Assembly: GCA_937864255.1 (NCBI GenBank) | Contig: CALMIT010000890.1 | Span: forward strand, 1-7,987 | Reading direction: 5' to 3' | Origin: an uncultured Saprospiraceae bacterium | GTDB taxonomy: Bacteria > Bacteroidota > Bacteroidia > Chitinophagales > Saprospiraceae | Length of the DNA: 7,987 bases | Shown here: positions 7,521 to 7,987 of the stretch, piece after piece | How positions within the stretch are numbered: position 1 is the stretch's first letter | Layout of the letters: each line of letters starts with the position of its first letter | Program-made: the position numbers and the translations under genes | The notes under the pieces: model-generated | The model's input: the letters and a program-made list of their open reading frames with translations, nothing else | What the model was told of the DNA's origin: nothing | Databases searched by the model: none

Positions 7521-7987
7521 TTATTGAATTGATACATTGAATTTGCCATCGGTTACAGTTACGGAATTGCCATCAACATCAAAAAGGATAGCATCTGAGA
7601 ATGAGCCTTTCGCAAACCCGCCAAGACGATAATCAATTTCGTCAATGGTAACAGTGAATGGAATAGCTTGTGAGCCATACCCATTTGGGTCTGCGGTATC
7701 TCCATACCCTAGTGCAGGGCATACTTCATTAGAAAAAACATCACAATCAGAGGAGGATGTGTAAGAATCTGTTGACGGTTCATTCCCTATTTGGTAATCA
7801 AGGACTAATGTAAGAACCTGACCACTTGAACTCGATAGGTTTGTAATCTTGACACCAGCAATTGTGAATCTTTCCAGTTGTTGAATAAGTGTGACAATAC
7901 TCCCCGATGCGGCTGCCTCAAAGGTTTCTCCGTCAATTTTGGCAGTAATAGTGCCTCTTTTCACTTCCTGATCACCATCATCATCTT
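7521..7987 (-). CDS. Paralogous lipoprotein, N-terminus cut by the window edge
   Basis: The frame stays open beyond the GTG at 7964 to the window edge, reading D-D-D-G-D-Q-E before V-K-R-G-T-I-T-A-K-I-D-G-E. The GTG is therefore probably not the start. The acidic run matches the export signal that follows the lipobox Cys in the neighbouring lipoprotein, so the signal peptide and Cys should lie just outside the window. About 154 residues are visible. Shared features with the downstream gene are the opening G-x-I-x-x-K-x-D-G, a Cys pair 8 residues apart (visible residues 81 and 89), I-D-Y-R-L-G-G-F-A-K-G-S-F-S and T-V-T-D-G-K-F-N-V-S-I at the end. It is thus a tandem paralogue with the same predicted beta-rich fold and outer-membrane location. 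The substrate or partner is unknown. The operon promoter must lie upstream of the window. Confidence 0.78.
   Translation of the reverse strand, partial: DDDGDQEVKRGTITAKIDGETFEAAASGSIVTLIQQLERFTIAGVKITNLSSSSGQVLTLVLDYQIGNEPSTDSYTSSSDCDVFSNEVCPALGYGDTADPNGYGSQAIPFTVTIDEIDYRLGGFAKGSFSDAILFDVDGNSVTVTDGKFNVSIQ

Noticed and set aside
7962..7964. GTG as start codon of the partial lipoprotein
   Set aside because: The frame continues upstream with an acidic run matching the neighbouring lipoprotein's export signal, so the true start is outside the window.

Overview
The window looks like chromosomal DNA from a member of the Bacteroidota. The evidence is a type IX secretion (Por) C-terminal sorting domain on a large secreted protein, a lipoprotein whose lipobox cysteine is followed directly by K-D-D-D-D (the acidic surface-export signal of this phylum), GGxYSG-type repeats common in these bacteria, and no Shine-Dalgarno sequence before the starts I examined. 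I cannot place it below phylum. A saprospirian or chitinophagal lineage is only a guess.

Region 1 (1-2404) is visibly the more GC-rich part. It holds the 3' end of a kynureninase gene on the plus strand, converging with only 6 bp between stop codons on a minus-strand pair. That pair is a NodB-type polysaccharide deacetylase followed by a GNAT-family acetyltransferase, joined by a 4-bp ATGA overlap. It looks like a translationally coupled unit for modifying an extracellular glycan or cell-envelope component. The substrate cannot be read from the sequence.

Region 2 (2405-5103) is more AT-rich and holds one large minus-strand gene for an exported protein of about 752 residues. Its order is signal peptide, four PPC-like (bacterial pre-peptidase C-terminal) beta-sandwich domains, two GGxYSG repeats and a type IX sorting domain, with no recognisable enzyme domain. 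The second and third PPC domains come from a very recent in-frame tandem duplication: 293 bp are identical between the copies. The flanking intergenic stretches contain only weak hairpins and a tentative promoter.

Region 3 (5104-7987) is a likely minus-strand operon. Its order of transcription is a lipoprotein gene cut by the window edge, a paralogous lipoprotein gene 18 bp later, and a 601-residue secreted protein of unknown function 47 bp after that. The last has a Cys-rich N-terminus, a lipocalin-like middle and a carbohydrate-binding-like C-terminus. All three products are predicted to leave the cytoplasm, so the region encodes cell-surface or periplasmic proteins rather than metabolism.

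I found no RNA genes, CRISPR array, transposase or phage gene. The most notable signals are the near-perfect PPC duplication, the paralogous lipoproteins with a shared Cys pair, the unassigned Cys-rich secreted protein next to them, and the deacetylase-acetyltransferase pair. None amounts to a demonstrable new system.
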